Part shown: piece after piece, positions 32,078-43,857 of the stretch
How the letters are laid out: the number at the start of each line of letters is the position of its first letter
Numbering within the stretch: the first letter of the stretch is position 1
Assembly: GCA_022432975.1 (NCBI GenBank)
Contig: CM039512.1
Coordinates: forward strand, 5,548,257-5,612,256
From: Begonia masoniana
Lineage: Eukaryota; Streptophyta; Magnoliopsida; Cucurbitales; Begoniaceae
Length of the DNA stretch: 64,000 nt
Direction of reading: 5' to 3'
Notes under the pieces: generated by a model
The model's input: the letters and a program-made list of their open reading frames with translations, nothing else
Told to the model about the DNA's origin: nothing
Database searches by the model: none
Made by a program: the position numbers and the translations under genes

Positions 32078-35000
32078 TCAATAAACTTCGACATGCCACT
32101 GTTTGTTCTTTTTGAGTAGTGAAAGCTTCTCTTCCCAACTCTCCCCTCTTTGATCGGCCACCTTCTTGAGCGTCTCCTGAATTCCCGGCATCATTCCCTT
32201 CAGTCCACAGAAATAAATGTGGGCTCCACCGTCGAGGAGCTTGAAGATCTCATCGCTATATTCTTCAATTTTATCCTGAACGTACATTTTGCCTCCACTC
32301 TTGTTACTTTGCTCTCGGCTGAGGGCCTTGTCGTACCGGAAGTTATCTGGGTAGTCCTTGAGATACTTGTTGAATTCATCGTCGTAGAGTAGACTGTCAG
32401 AATTAGCCACTCCGAGAAACAACCAAGCAAGGCCATTAAACTTGAACGTAGGGATGGATTCCATGAACATTCGACGGAGGTAGCCTCTATACGGAGCAAT
32501 ACCTGTGCCGGTGGCGATCATTATGTGGGTGGCATTTGGATCGCCTTCAGGCAAAAGCATGATTTTACCAGAGGGGCCTGTAAAAAATGGACAATCAAAC
32601 ATGAATCAACAAAAACAAGCCTCGATCGTTATATGACAATGATACGAGCTAGGCAATTTCATTCAAATGGCAACAAAGAAAGCTAAATCGCACAGTACAG
32701 CAATGGGGTTCTTCGAGAGTCCCCTCCTCTCCTCTCTAGTTTCCGTAACTTCTGTAACTAAAAAACTGAATGAATGTATTTTTACCTCTCCCTTTCCTAT
32801 TTAAATCTCTTCTCCTACAACTGCTTCTTTATTTATTCTCATACACAGCAGTACACTCTTACTCACAGTACACCTACGCCTTAACGTGTTTTTTTCCTAG
32901 AATAAGTAAACCTAATAATAGGTTTATCATTACTCCGTCGCCATAGAGCAACCTTGTCCTCAAGGTTGAAGTGAGGAAATTGATTGCGTATAGTGTCAAA
33001 AGATTCCCACGTAGCTTCAAAAGCTGGACAACCCATCCACTTAATTAGTACTAAAAAATCTGGGCCTTGACTATTATCCATTTTAACATCCAGCAAAGCT
33101 TCTGGAGTCCAACGCTCCGCAGCTCCCTCGCTTAATACTTCTGGAATGGGAACAGTGTCCCCAATCTCGCCACGCAGCTTCTTGAGTAAGGAAACATGGA
33201 ATACAGGATGGATTTTCGCCGTCTCAGGCAACAACAATTTGTACGCAACCTTGCCGATCTTCTTTATTACTTCAAATGGTCCCACAAATCTGGGGGCCAA
33301 CTTCTGAGATTGATTAGCGACTATCGATCGCTGTCGGTAAGGTTGCAGCTTCAGCCACACTTTCTCGCCCACTTCGAATTCTACATCTCTTCTTCTTTTG
33401 TTGGCTGATTGTCTCATCAACTGCTGAGCTCTATTGAGGTGGGATTTTATAAGATCCAGAATCGTGTCGCTATCTTTGAGCTGTTCATCCACTGCAGATA
33501 CCACCGAGCTTGAATTCTCAATTCGTAAAATAGATGGTGGCTCTCGTTTATATACTGCCCGAAAAGGACTCATCCTAATCGCTGATTGGTATGATGTATT
33601 GTACCAAAATTCAGCCCAGCTCAACCATTTACTCCAATCTCTGGGTTTCTCACCGGAAAAGCACCTCAAATAAGTTTCCAAAGTACGGTTAACTACCTCC
33701 GATTGACCATCCGTTTGTGGATGGTAAGCAGAGCTTAGCTTAAGAGTAGTACCCTGTAAACGCCATAGCTCCTTCCAAAACAAACTGATAAAAACTCTAT
33801 CCCTGTCAGACACTATCGATTTAGGCATCCCATGTAACCGGAAAACATTTTGCATGAATTTGTCTACGACAGTCTTAGCAGAATATGGATGACTTAAGCT
33901 GATAAAATGGGCATATTTACTCAATCGATCCACGATTACTAAAATTGTGTCAAACCCATGAGATTTAGGCAACTTTTCAATGAAATCCATTGAAACATCC
34001 TCCCAAATGTCATCTGGAATCGGCAAAACCTGCAGAAGGCCGGATGGTGATAGCGCTTCATACTTGTTTCGCTGACAGACCGTGCAATTGCGAATATATT
34101 TGTCCACGTCCTTCCTCATACCAAACCAAAACAATTCCGACGCCAAACGTTTATAAGTCTTTGTCACTCCTCCATGTCCTCCCACTGGGCTGTCGTGAAA
34201 AAGCTTCAAAACTTTCTCCACCACTGCTGAGTTACTGGAAATGACTTTCCGATGCTTATAAAAAAGTTGATCACCTTTTAATAGGAATTTGGAATTATGT
34301 TCTGGGTGCTGTAGCAGCCTTTCCCTTATTTTCTGTAACTTATCATCTTCCTGTAAACCATCCTCAAACTCCGTATTAGAGATCAAACTCTGAGAAATGA
34401 CTATATTTAAATTCATCACTTCAGTAACTGTATCTGCCCTCCTCGACAAACTATCAGCTGCTTTATTCTCGCACCCTGGTTTGTATTGAACTTCAAAATC
34501 ATAGCCCAATAATTTGATTAACCACTTTTGGTGTTCTGGAGCAACCAAGCGTTGTTCCAGCAGAAATTTGAGGCTCCTCTGGTCTGTTCTCACGATAAAC
34601 CTCCGTCCCAAAAGATAAGGTCTCCACTTCTGAATCGCCAGAACGATTGCCATCAATTCTCGTTCATAAACTGACTTTAATTTCTGTTGTTTGGATAATT
34701 GTTGACTGAAGAAAGCAATTGGGCGCCCTTTTTGCATCATCACTGCTCCTATACCCATTCCTGAAGCGTCTGTTTCTACAATAAATTCTTCTTCAAAATT
34801 TGGAAGGGCTAAGACTGGAACTGTAGTCATGGCTACTTTTAAACGTTGGAATGCTGTATCTGCTTCTATTCCCCAGTTCCATTTGTCTTTCTTCAATTGC
34901 TCCGTCAATGGTAAGGCAATCGATCCATACCCTGCTACGAACCGACGGTAATATCCCGTCAAGCCCAAGAATCCCCTTAACTGTTTCAACGTTCTGGGCG

Positions 35001-38000
35001 TTGGCCACTCACTAATTGCAGCCACCTTATTCTGATCCACCGCGACTCCCTTCTCTGAAATCACATAGCCCAAATATTCCAACTCCTTCTGAGCAAATAA
35101 ACATTTCTTTTCATTAGCATATAGCTTCTCTTTTTTTAGAATCTCCAGTGTCAGCCTTAAATGCAGAATGTGATCCTCCTCTGAGCTACTAAATATTAGA
35201 ATGTCATCAAAAAAGATTAACAAAAATTTCCGAAGAAACTTTTGAAACAATTTATTCATCAATGACTGAAACGTTGAAGGAGCATTGGTTAGCCCGAAAG
35301 GCATAACCAAAAACTCATAATGCCCCTCATGAGTCCGGAAAGCTGTCTTGTAAACATCTTCCTTTTTCACTCTAATTTGATGATAGCCGGATTTCAAATC
35401 TAGCTTGGTAAATATTCGCGCCCCATGAAGCTCATCTAATAGTTCCTCTATGTGGGGAATTGGGAATTTATCCTTCACTGTTTCCCGATTTAATGCTCTA
35501 TAATCCACACAAAATCGCCAGCTATTATCTTTTTTTTTTACCAAGATGATAGGGCTGGAAAACGGACTTGAGCTGGGCTGGATAATTCCCGCTGACAACA
35601 TTTCTTTCACCATTTTTTCAATTTCATCTTTTTGTATGATCGGATATCTATAAGGCCTCACATTCACTAGTACGGATCCCTCCTTCAACACGATTTGGTG
35701 TTCGTGTTGTCTGCTCGGAGGCAGCCCCTCTGGCCAGGTAAATACTTCACTGAACTGGGAAAGGATTTCTGCTACTGCTGCTTGCAGCATCTGATTCTCT
35801 TCATTATTTGCTATCACCCTTCCTAACTGTATGAAAACTGCTTGTTTCTCTTTTCTCCAAGTTTTAATCATCGATTTCAAAGAAACCAATTTCCTATCCA
35901 AGCTCGGATCTCCCCTTATTTCCACTATTTTATGATCGACATTCCACCGCATTATTTTTCGTTTCCAGTCCACCTGCATGTCACCTACAGATTCCAGCCA
36001 TAACATGCCTAAGATGATGTCTGTATTTCCCAGCTCGATAGGCAGAAATTCCTCGACTACAACTAGTTCTGGAAGCTCTAATGGAACATTCTTACATATT
36101 CCCGCTCCTCCTAAAGAATTTCCGTTCCCCATTGAAATTTCGTAAGGATTGGTATTCTGCACTGGTAACTTCAGTTCTTGCACCGTTTTTTGGTCTATGA
36201 AATTGTGTGTGGCTCCGCTGTCTATCATTACTATTACAGCCTTGTTTCCAATCTTTCCTTTCAAGCGAACTGTACGCGGAGTTTGAATCCCCATTATGGA
36301 GTTCAATGACAATTCCACTGTACTCGGTTTATCCATATGTCCACTGTTTTCCTCCTCTTTATCTGCTGTATTTCGACAGTCTTCTTCCTCATCTTCCATA
36401 ATCAACACTTGCAGCATTTTTTTTTTACATTGATGTCCAGGGCCGTACTTTTCATCGCATCTATAACACAATCCTTTTTCCTTCCTTAATCTCATCTCAG
36501 ATTCTGTTAATCTTCTCTGGGAAACTTCTGTCTTGCCGATTTCTTGTGACTTTGCCATCGTCTCAGGAATCCTCCTGTGAAAGCTATTAATATCTCTTTG
36601 TTCCTGTTTCAAAGGATAAGATTGACGGTAGCTTGGTGGCGCCATTGACCGGAGTAAAACATTCTTGTTCTCCACCATTTGTGAAAATTGCATCAACTCT
36701 CTCAAACCGGCGGGTCGCATTAATCTCACGTCCCCCTTTATTTCATTCTTCAATCCATTAAAGAAGGCACTAATGAGAACTTCTTCTGGAATTCCATACA
36801 ATCCAGAGATTAGCGCTTCAAACCTTGTTCTAAAATCTTCCACAGTTCCCTCTTGCTTTATCGTCAATAGTCTGTCACAATTGGTGCCTTCCTTCGCCAC
36901 CCGGAACCTCTCTGCCAATAGTTGTTTCAACTCCATCCATGTCCGAAATGGACGATTTCTATTTTCCCACTGAAACCAAGATAGAGCGGGTCCTTCCAAA
37001 CAGACTGTAGCGGCTTCTATCCTTTCTTCCTCCTCAAGGCGATTGACTGAAAAATAGCGCTCTGCCCGGAATATCCAGCCTTCCACATCGTCTCCAAAAA
37101 AAACCGGAAGTTCTAGTTTCCGTGGAAGGTAATCCTTCGTCTTGACCGTCGTCTCATTCTCCCACCTTCTCGAGTTCCCTTCCTCCCACAATTCTCGCGG
37201 AATTTCTAAATCATGAGCTCCTCTTCCTTCCGATTTTTCTATCAGTTTTGTCAATTGCTCCTGCATCATCAACATTGTTTTCTCCATCGCCGAAAACTTT
37301 CCCAATTTTTTTAACTCTTCCTTCATCTCTGCCATTTCCTTCTGCCAGTCGCTCATAGTTTCTTTCTGTGCTTCAGCTCTGGTCACGATTTTGCTCATTC
37401 CTCAGGAAAGTGCTCTGATACCAAAATGATATGAGCTAGGCAATTTCATTCAAATGGCAACAAAGAAAGCTAAATCGCACAGTACAGCAATGGGGTTCTT
37501 CGAGAGTCCCCTCCTCTCCTCTCTAGTTTCCGTAACTTCTGTAACTAAAAAACTGAATGAATGTATTTTTACCTCTCCCTTTCCTATTTAAATCTCTTCT
37601 CCTACAACTGCTTCTTTATTTATTCTCATACACAGCAGTACACTCTTACTCACAGTACACCTACGCCTTAACGTGTTTTTTTCCTAGAATAAGTAAACCT
37701 AATAATAGGTTTATCAGACAACTTCTTATTGTCTTATTTAACCAATTGATTTTATTTCAAGCTGACTTATTTGTCGGAAGCGAACAAAAGTGCATGACAT
37801 GAAAATACTTTTCAAATTTTGAAACTTTATTTTGACAGATCTGAGCATTATGGTCGATAAAACAGAAATTGCAAATTACAATTATGCATCAGTAAACTAA
37901 ATCCATCTCAAACCAACTGATCCCATCTTTCCATTTTTCATTCTATAAAACTTAAAGCATCGTGTTCACTTTATTTTATCAGAAATGGCACTAATAGTTC

Positions 38001-41000
38001 TCTTATTGTTCCTCCTAACAATTGACATATTCCATATCCATACATGTTCGAAAGATTCCAAAAATTATCTGACCAAAAGATATATGCCATTTTCTTAATA
38101 TAAAGAAAAAATTAAGAGAATTAATACAATAAGAGAAATTGACAGGTAGATTCCGAGGGACTAATAAATATAGAGTACCAAGCTGACACCCATTTTATTA
38201 CATTATTTTTTCCATCCTTTGATTCTGTACTGCATAGCAAGACACTTCATTTCATTCTTTATGTTGCAAGCTTTCCCATAATTTACTTGATAAAGAATGG
38301 GCGTCAACAAAATCAAGTGTCGACAATTCAGAAGACCATAAAACTAAATGAGTCTTTTGATTTTTCATGTTGAGGGTTGCGATAAAAATAAAGGAATAGA
38401 ACATATCCCCTCAATTTGCACAGAAGAAAAACATACCTGTGATTAGAACCTTATCTCCCGGCTTGGAGTTGCATAGAAAATTACTGCACACGCCATTCTT
38501 AGAAGGAACCTCTTTTCCAGTCTCGGGGTCATAATAGACGGCACGCCTGACACACAAGCTTGCTGTTTTACCATCGAAATTATCTCCATACCGAGTGGAT
38601 GCAATCGAATAAAGGCGAACATTGTGTGGACTCCCTGGTTTCTTTGGATTTTCCCCCTGTCATCCAAGTAAAAAAAAAAAAAAGAAACAATAAGTTTGGA
38701 CTATAATAAAATAATTATCAATTTAATACCAAAGCTCGAAATATGCGGTTACTTAACGTCATTTATGATCCGAATATCAGCCATAAAAAGAGAATAAACA
38801 CAACAAGGGTAGAGAATGAAAAGTTTCATTATTTTAAATCCAACCATTTTAATATGGTTCTTTCCAACCAGAAGGAAATTGTTTTTCAATAGTTATTTCT
38901 TGGTTAGCTAGAGTTTTCTCCGCCTGACGACTTTTAATTTTCGTTTTTAATACAAAGATTTTTATAAAAAGAATACAACAAATAAAGTCAAAACCGTGCG
39001 ATAACCATGGACGCCTAGAGTTTTGTCAATAATTAATAATTGAGAAGAGCATAAGGACTAAATTTCTTGAAGATGAAAGAAATAGTAAGCAAGGTCGGAA
39101 CAAAACATACGAGGATCATTACTCAATTACTTACAGGAGGGATTACGCCATAACTCTGTCCTTCCCAATAGGGAACATTTCCTCCATGATCAATCACGAT
39201 GTGGCAAGTTTCTCCAGGAGCTTTTAGGCCAACCAGTCGCTCGACAGAAACAATAGTCGCAGTATAAGGTTCTTTAGGCTTGTATAGATTCAATGGAGGA
39301 TCTCTTGCTTCTTCAAGATCAATAGGAGAAACAGCAATCTTAGGAACACTTGCTTGCTGCACTGACATGGAGACTATTTGCCGATTTCCTAAGCATACGT
39401 TCTTCTTTTTAAGCTCCAATACGACAGGTGACCAAGATTTATCATGGAAGTTTAAGTTACTAGTCTGCAAAAAATAAATAAAAAAAAAGAGCAATTAAAG
39501 ATTAAAACGAGTATATTACAGCAAAGACCCATACAAGCTATACCAAAATATTTATCTTTTAAAATATTTTACGAGCACAGGGTATTGTTAGTTGCAGAAA
39601 TAACATGCGCACTAGCAAAACATATGCATGAACTTTAAGAATAATATTATGTTTATACTCTATTCTTACTCTCTATTTTTCTTTCTTGATGTATCAAACA
39701 TTGATGGGTGCAATTAATAACTTATTTTAACTATTTGTAATTTATTACATTAATTACATCAATCAATGTTTTTTCGGTCAGGAAGTAAGATTTAGAGAGT
39801 ACCATTACTCTAACTTTAAATATGCGTAATCAAGTTGGATACGGCCGAGTTTTAGACTCTTTGAAGTTGACTACTAACATCTCTAAGAAGGTTTTTCCGA
39901 ATTGAAAATCTGGGATGCAGTTCATAATTGCCTTTGGTGCACGTGGATAGCAAGGAAATGAAGAAATGTTGAGAAAACCTTTCTAATAGATATATAAATA
40001 AAATATTGGTTGCATACTTTAAGACATAATTAATTAGAGTACATCATTTCTATACCTTCAAAATACAAGCTTCTTAAAGCCCATGATTCTCTTTTAACTA
40101 TTCTTGTTTTGCTTTTGTGATAACATATTTTCTTCACCTATAAATCATTTAAAACATAAAAACAGAATTTGTTCTTACACTTGTTTTGGTTTTTTACCAA
40201 TATATATCAAACAAACCAATAGAAGTATCAAACTGTTTTTTTTCTTAATCACCGTCTCAATTTTTAGAGCCGCAGAGTGAGATTCATTTCAAGGAAATTA
40301 CTAAACTCGTGAAAAGCATTTTAAGATTTAAAAATGTAAAGTAAGACAGTGATTGAAATCTAATATGTATAAATACCGGATCAGCATTTTCATGGTTAAA
40401 CTTAGATAAAATCAGAAAGCTTCATTATATTCAATAAAATCTTGTTTTTTCAAGCGAAAGGCAGCTATTGACCACATTCATCACAAGGAAGCCCCACCGA
40501 TGATTGTGATCAAATATGAAAGGAATGTTAAAGTGAATATGTTCAAAACATCTTGAAATAGTTAGCAACAAACTGATCAAACAGGATGATACCAATATCA
40601 AATAAAACAAAAACCAAGTACCCGACACTAGAAATGGAAAGTGCAGGATCCAGTGTCGTTCACTTTTCTATTTCACAATCAAAATCATTGGGATGTGCAA
40701 TCTAAACAAAAAATCAACCAACACGCGAGCAAACAGGTCCATTTATGATCCAATAACCAGCGTGGCTAAACAAAGGGAATGATAAAGATTGTGAAAATTA
40801 AAACCTTAAACGTAGATCTTCTGATAGACAGATCACTTCCAACAGCAATGCTGACAGAAACCTGCGGAGAAAAATCGAACCATACCATAAGGGAAAAAAA
40901 AAAACTGAACTAAGCCCAAGAGTCAAACTTCAATTTGACATCTAAGGCCATCATTAAAAAGATCAAATCTAACTGTAAATCGGAAATTCTCCATCCGCTC

Positions 41001-41181
41001 CCACTAAGATGACTGTAAACAATCATTCAATCTAATTTTTTCAAGAACCCACCAAGGAAAATGACCCAAAAAAAGCTCCCAATTATTTTCCTTTTCCCAT
41101 CATAGCTCGCGTTTTTCAGAAACTAAACAAAGCGTAAGGTCGGGGATCGGAACCAACCTGAGTAAGAGCGGAGTGAGCCAT
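32078..41181 (-). CDS. RFNR: Ferredoxin-NADP+ reductase, root-type plastid isoform
   Basis: It is a plastid FAD enzyme that passes electrons from NADPH to ferredoxin in non-green tissue. Five coding exons: 41158-41181, 40805-40861, 39135-39464, 38437-38656, 32078-32577. All are GT-AG and in phase, giving 376 residues. The N-terminus MAHSALTQ, then [17 protein letters not shown], is a plastid transit peptide like that of root FNRs. The mature part begins near SVQQASVPK. Motifs: FAD-binding RLYSIAST (about residue 150), NADP-binding [13 protein letters not shown] (about 240), CGLKGMMPG, and the C-terminal WHVEVY with the terminal Tyr that stacks on the flavin. The first exon is only 24 bases. 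The last intron (32578-38436) is swollen by a 5077-bp gypsy insertion in the same orientation; exon sequence is untouched. Confidence 0.95.
32640..32929 (-). repeat. 3' LTR of the intronic gypsy element
   Basis: 290 bp, TGATAAACC at the sense 5' end. The last 16 codons and the stop of the polyprotein lie in it (32881-32929). Confidence 0.95.
32881..37398 (-). CDS. Intact gypsy gag-pol polyprotein, 1505 aa
   Basis: The ATG at 37396-37398 lies 14 bases after the primer site. Order: gag (about residues 95-245, [16 protein letters not shown]), zinc knuckle ([14 protein letters not shown], about 310), aspartic protease ([11 protein letters not shown], about 390), reverse transcriptase ([10 protein letters not shown]; active site FFDDILIFS near 731 in place of the usual YVDD/YIDD), RNase H ([13 protein letters not shown]), integrase with HHCC finger ([12 protein letters not shown]...NCTVCQRNK), DDE core ([31 protein letters not shown]), and a chromodomain-like tail ([16 protein letters not shown], about 1440). 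The frame is unbroken over 4.5 kb, so the copy is probably recent and competent. The stop lies in the LTR. Confidence 0.95.
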   Translation of the reverse strand: MSKIVTRAEAQKETMSDWQKEMAEMKEELKKLGKFSAMEKTMLMMQEQLTKLIEKSEGRGAHDLEIPRELWEEGNSRRWENETTVKTKDYLPRKLELPVFFGDDVEGWIFRAERYFSVNRLEEEERIEAATVCLEGPALSWFQWENRNRPFRTWMELKQLLAERFRVAKEGTNCDRLLTIKQEGTVEDFRTRFEALISGLYGIPEEVLISAFFNGLKNEIKGDVRLMRPAGLRELMQFSQMVENKNVLLRSMAPPSYRQSYPLKQEQRDINSFHRRIPETMAKSQEIGKTEVSQRRLTESEMRLRKEKGLCYRCDEKYGPGHQCKKKMLQVLIMEDEEEDCRNTADKEEENSGHMDKPSTVELSLNSIMGIQTPRTVRLKGKIGNKAVIVMIDSGATHNFIDQKTVQELKLPVQNTNPYEISMGNGNSLGGAGICKNVPLELPELVVVEEFLPIELGNTDIILGMLWLESVGDMQVDWKRKIMRWNVDHKIVEIRGDPSLDRKLVSLKSMIKTWRKEKQAVFIQLGRVIANNEENQMLQAAVAEILSQFSEVFTWPEGLPPSRQHEHQIVLKEGSVLVNVRPYRYPIIQKDEIEKMVKEMLSAGIIQPSSSPFSSPIILVKKKDNSWRFCVDYRALNRETVKDKFPIPHIEELLDELHGARIFTKLDLKSGYHQIRVKKEDVYKTAFRTHEGHYEFLVMPFGLTNAPSTFQSLMNKLFQKFLRKFLLIFFDDILIFSSSEEDHILHLRLTLEILKKEKLYANEKKCLFAQKELEYLGYVISEKGVAVDQNKVAAISEWPTPRTLKQLRGFLGLTGYYRRFVAGYGSIALPLTEQLKKDKWNWGIEADTAFQRLKVAMTTVPVLALPNFEEEFIVETDASGMGIGAVMMQKGRPIAFFSQQLSKQQKLKSVYERELMAIVLAIQKWRPYLLGRRFIVRTDQRSLKFLLEQRLVAPEHQKWLIKLLGYDFEVQYKPGCENKAADSLSRRADTVTEVMNLNIVISQSLISNTEFEDGLQEDDKLQKIRERLLQHPEHNSKFLLKGDQLFYKHRKVISSNSAVVEKVLKLFHDSPVGGHGGVTKTYKRLASELFWFGMRKDVDKYIRNCTVCQRNKYEALSPSGLLQVLPIPDDIWEDVSMDFIEKLPKSHGFDTILVIVDRLSKYAHFISLSHPYSAKTVVDKFMQNVFRLHGMPKSIVSDRDRVFISLFWKELWRLQGTTLKLSSAYHPQTDGQSEVVNRTLETYLRCFSGEKPRDWSKWLSWAEFWYNTSYQSAIRMSPFRAVYKREPPSILRIENSSSVVSAVDEQLKDSDTILDLIKSHLNRAQQLMRQSANKRRRDVEFEVGEKVWLKLQPYRQRSIVANQSQKLAPRFVGPFEVIKKIGKVAYKLLLPETAKIHPVFHVSLLKKLRGEIGDTVPIPEVLSEGAAERWTPEALLDVKMDNSQGPDFLVLIKWMGCPAFEATWESFDTIRNQFPHFNLEDKVALWRRSNDKPIIRFTYSRKKTR
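37427..37716 (-). repeat. 5' LTR of the intronic gypsy element
   Basis: 290 bp, identical to 32640-32929 except for one C/T difference. The sense strand is the FNR sense strand. Confidence 0.95.
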
Positions 41182-43857
41182 ATTTGGACGACGAAGCTGC
41201 AGAGACCGAGGCAAAAATCAATCGAGGCCGTGAAAAAGATAGCAGCGATGAAAGGATTTTATAGCAAACGTCTGATCATGCAAGAGCTCAACGGAGAAAG
41301 CTCTCTCGCTCACTCTCTGACTGCGCCAGCCCGAGGACCGACCCTTTGGAGGCTGGCAAAGGACGGGTTTGGCTTTTGGATCTTCCAACAATTATTAACT
41401 AATTTATTTAATTTCAAAAATAACAATAAATAATTAAACATATTATGTTTAAACTACATACGCAAGTGCCTCGTACATGCTTTTAACTATTTTAATCATA
41501 TATAAAATTCATAATCATAATGATTATGTTTTTTGCCACGTGTCAATTAACGATGATGTCTACATTTTCTCTCTTTATGAACTTTTAAATCATTAAACAA
41601 ATTTGTAAAATTTTTAAGATTGGAACTTCATTGCTAGTTTAGTACTTGTAATCAAACCAACGAGATAATATCTTATATAAGATGGCATCTCCCGAGAGAT
41701 GGAATTCTTAATCCGCTAATTCAAACTATTAATAATCATTAATCATTTTGTAGCGTAGTCTCATTGTTCATATAAATGAGTGCCTCCACAATTTTCATTA
41801 TAAGCATTCTTTAATTATTCACCAACACGTCTATGTTCATTAAAACAGACACGTGGATGACAATTGAAAATGTTCAATAGATCAATTGAGATTATTATTG
41901 TACTTATTTTATTAATAAATTTATGTTTTGATTGTAGGGACAAAATGAAATCATAAATTAAAATAATTATCAAAATAGATACTTAACTACGAGGGTACTT
42001 ACAATTCACACCTCATAGTTTGTGACGATATCAATGGATACCCTCTTTGTTAGGGGTCTGTTAAAGTATACATGCGCGAATCATGTGCTCTAAACAAAAA
42101 AATATGCATAATACTCGAGAGAGGATTGCATTCTCGGCAAAGCCCTATTATGTGACGTCGTCTTCGACCACTGCAAGGTAGAGAGTCTAACGACTGCATT
42201 GTGAGGAGGACATTTTGCTGGTGCCCTAGCTTGCAACTATCAAGAAGACGAGGTAATTGTGTCCTAGATCGCAACTTCAAAGGCCATTTTGAGAATTATT
42301 CTCGTCAATACACTTAAAAGTGTAAATTATTTAAAATATCGCACAACTTATGTAATCAATAAAAAAAACAAAGAATATTCTACCAATTTTATTTTTAGTA
42401 CATAATTCTAAAACCATTTTGAGAGTTTCTACATCCGTGTTGTTTGCTTAATCTACAAAAGACGGAAACTATCGCTCTAAAGCAATCCCGTTGTTTATTA
42501 AAACTTATTTTTTTTTAATATACGAAAAATTATTTAATTACCAATTTAACATTTTTTTGATGGGTAATGCATAGCACGTGTGGTATGTTTAATCATGAGA
42601 CATTATATTAAAATAATTTCACAAAAGAACGTTGAAATTTGTCACGCTTTTAGCATTTAATATATATATAGAGTAGGGGAGCTTTAAACAGCGGTCAGAG
42701 GACACCTTGGATCATGTCCACTCATTTACTGGACCCGACGAAATCAGTGGTCAAGATTATCCGTCTACCTTTCCGGGCACTATAAACCTGCTGCCCGAAG
42801 ATCTCCACATTTAATTTTTAAATACCGAAATTCTCCTTTTCCAATATTTCGGAAAGTTTCGGTCCCAACTCGGAGAAGTCTACTTGTGGACGCAAATGAA
42901 GGAGGTGGTAGTAAAACGTAAAATAACAGAAGGGTAAAGGGTGAAAAGGTAATCTCAATCTTTCAGTGAGTTTTTTTTTCCCAAACAGAACGGAGAATCA
43001 GGAATTGAATAGGTGCAGAAAAAGAAGAGAAAATTCGTTGGAAAATTCTTGGCAGAGTCTGCGCCACAATTTTTCCGTTTGAGGTAATGATTCAGAACCC
43101 AGAACCCTAGATTGATTCTCCTCTATTCTGCTCCCGTTCTTTTTTTTTTCTCTTTGATTCCATCAGAGACTCTTCGCGCCGTGATTCGCTTGAGAATTTT
43201 TTGGATTTTTAAGGAGACTGGAATTTCTAGTTCTTTTTGTGTTGGGAGTATTTTGGGTGTTTTTTTGTTGTTGTGAGGAGAGTGAAGAAATATGATTGGG
43301 ACCCTTGTAAAATTGAAGACAAGTTTTGGACGTTTTGGTCTCTAATGAATTGTATCACTGTTTCTTGTGAACGAGTTGACTATTTTATGAATTTAGAATT
43401 ACAATGGAATTGTTTATAGTAGAGTTTTTTTTCCTTTTCTTTTTGAGTGTTCATCGAGTTTGAATCTTACTCGTCGTTTTAGAATGCATGGAGTCCAAAA
43501 TGTGAGCTAATTTGGTAGTCTATTTTGTAGAATTGATCGCAAATCATGGCTGGGATAATTGAGTGATTATAGAGGAGCTAATCAAGCTGTCATTTTGGGT
43601 ATAGTATATGGAGTAAATTCTGGGCTTTGTTAATTTAGTTATAGAAATTGATGCTACTGCGGTGATTAGTATTTATTCTTTATTTTAGCAGTCTTTTCCT
43701 TGCTCATACATACATTCCAAATAGGAGCTGATTCTAAAGTTAAATATCTATGCTGAAATAGTTTTTCTTCAAAAGCTTCAATATCTCGTTGATTGAGATA
43801 ATAATGCTGGTTTCTTTTCAGATTTAAGTTTGGTTTCTTGGTGTGCGTTGTAGCCTC
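41182..43857. other. Divergent intergenic region and NF-YA 5' UTR
   Basis: It holds the FNR promoter (minus) and the NF-YA promoter (plus). A CT/GA-rich leader follows about 42960. An NF-YA 5' UTR exon appears to end at 43083 (gtttgag|gtaatg), and the exon with the start codon begins after ttcttttcag at 43821. ORFs such as 42050-42280 have no recognisable domain. I see no repeat in 41450-42650 beyond AT-rich tracts. Confidence 0.6.

Larger units (their letters stand above)
32640..37716 (-). mobile_element. Complete young Ty3/gypsy chromovirus in FNR intron
   Basis: It is 5077 bp with 290-bp LTRs (32640-32929, 37427-37716) that differ at a single position (tacgag against tatgag). A perfect 5-bp target duplication GACAA lies at 32635-32639 and 37717-37721. 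The tRNA-iMet primer site is at 37412-37423. One uninterrupted 1505-codon gag-pol ORF fills the interior and ends inside the LTR. Small size, short LTRs, a single ORF and a C-terminal chromodomain-like tail suggest a Reina-type chromovirus. It has all parts needed to be autonomous. Confidence 0.95.
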
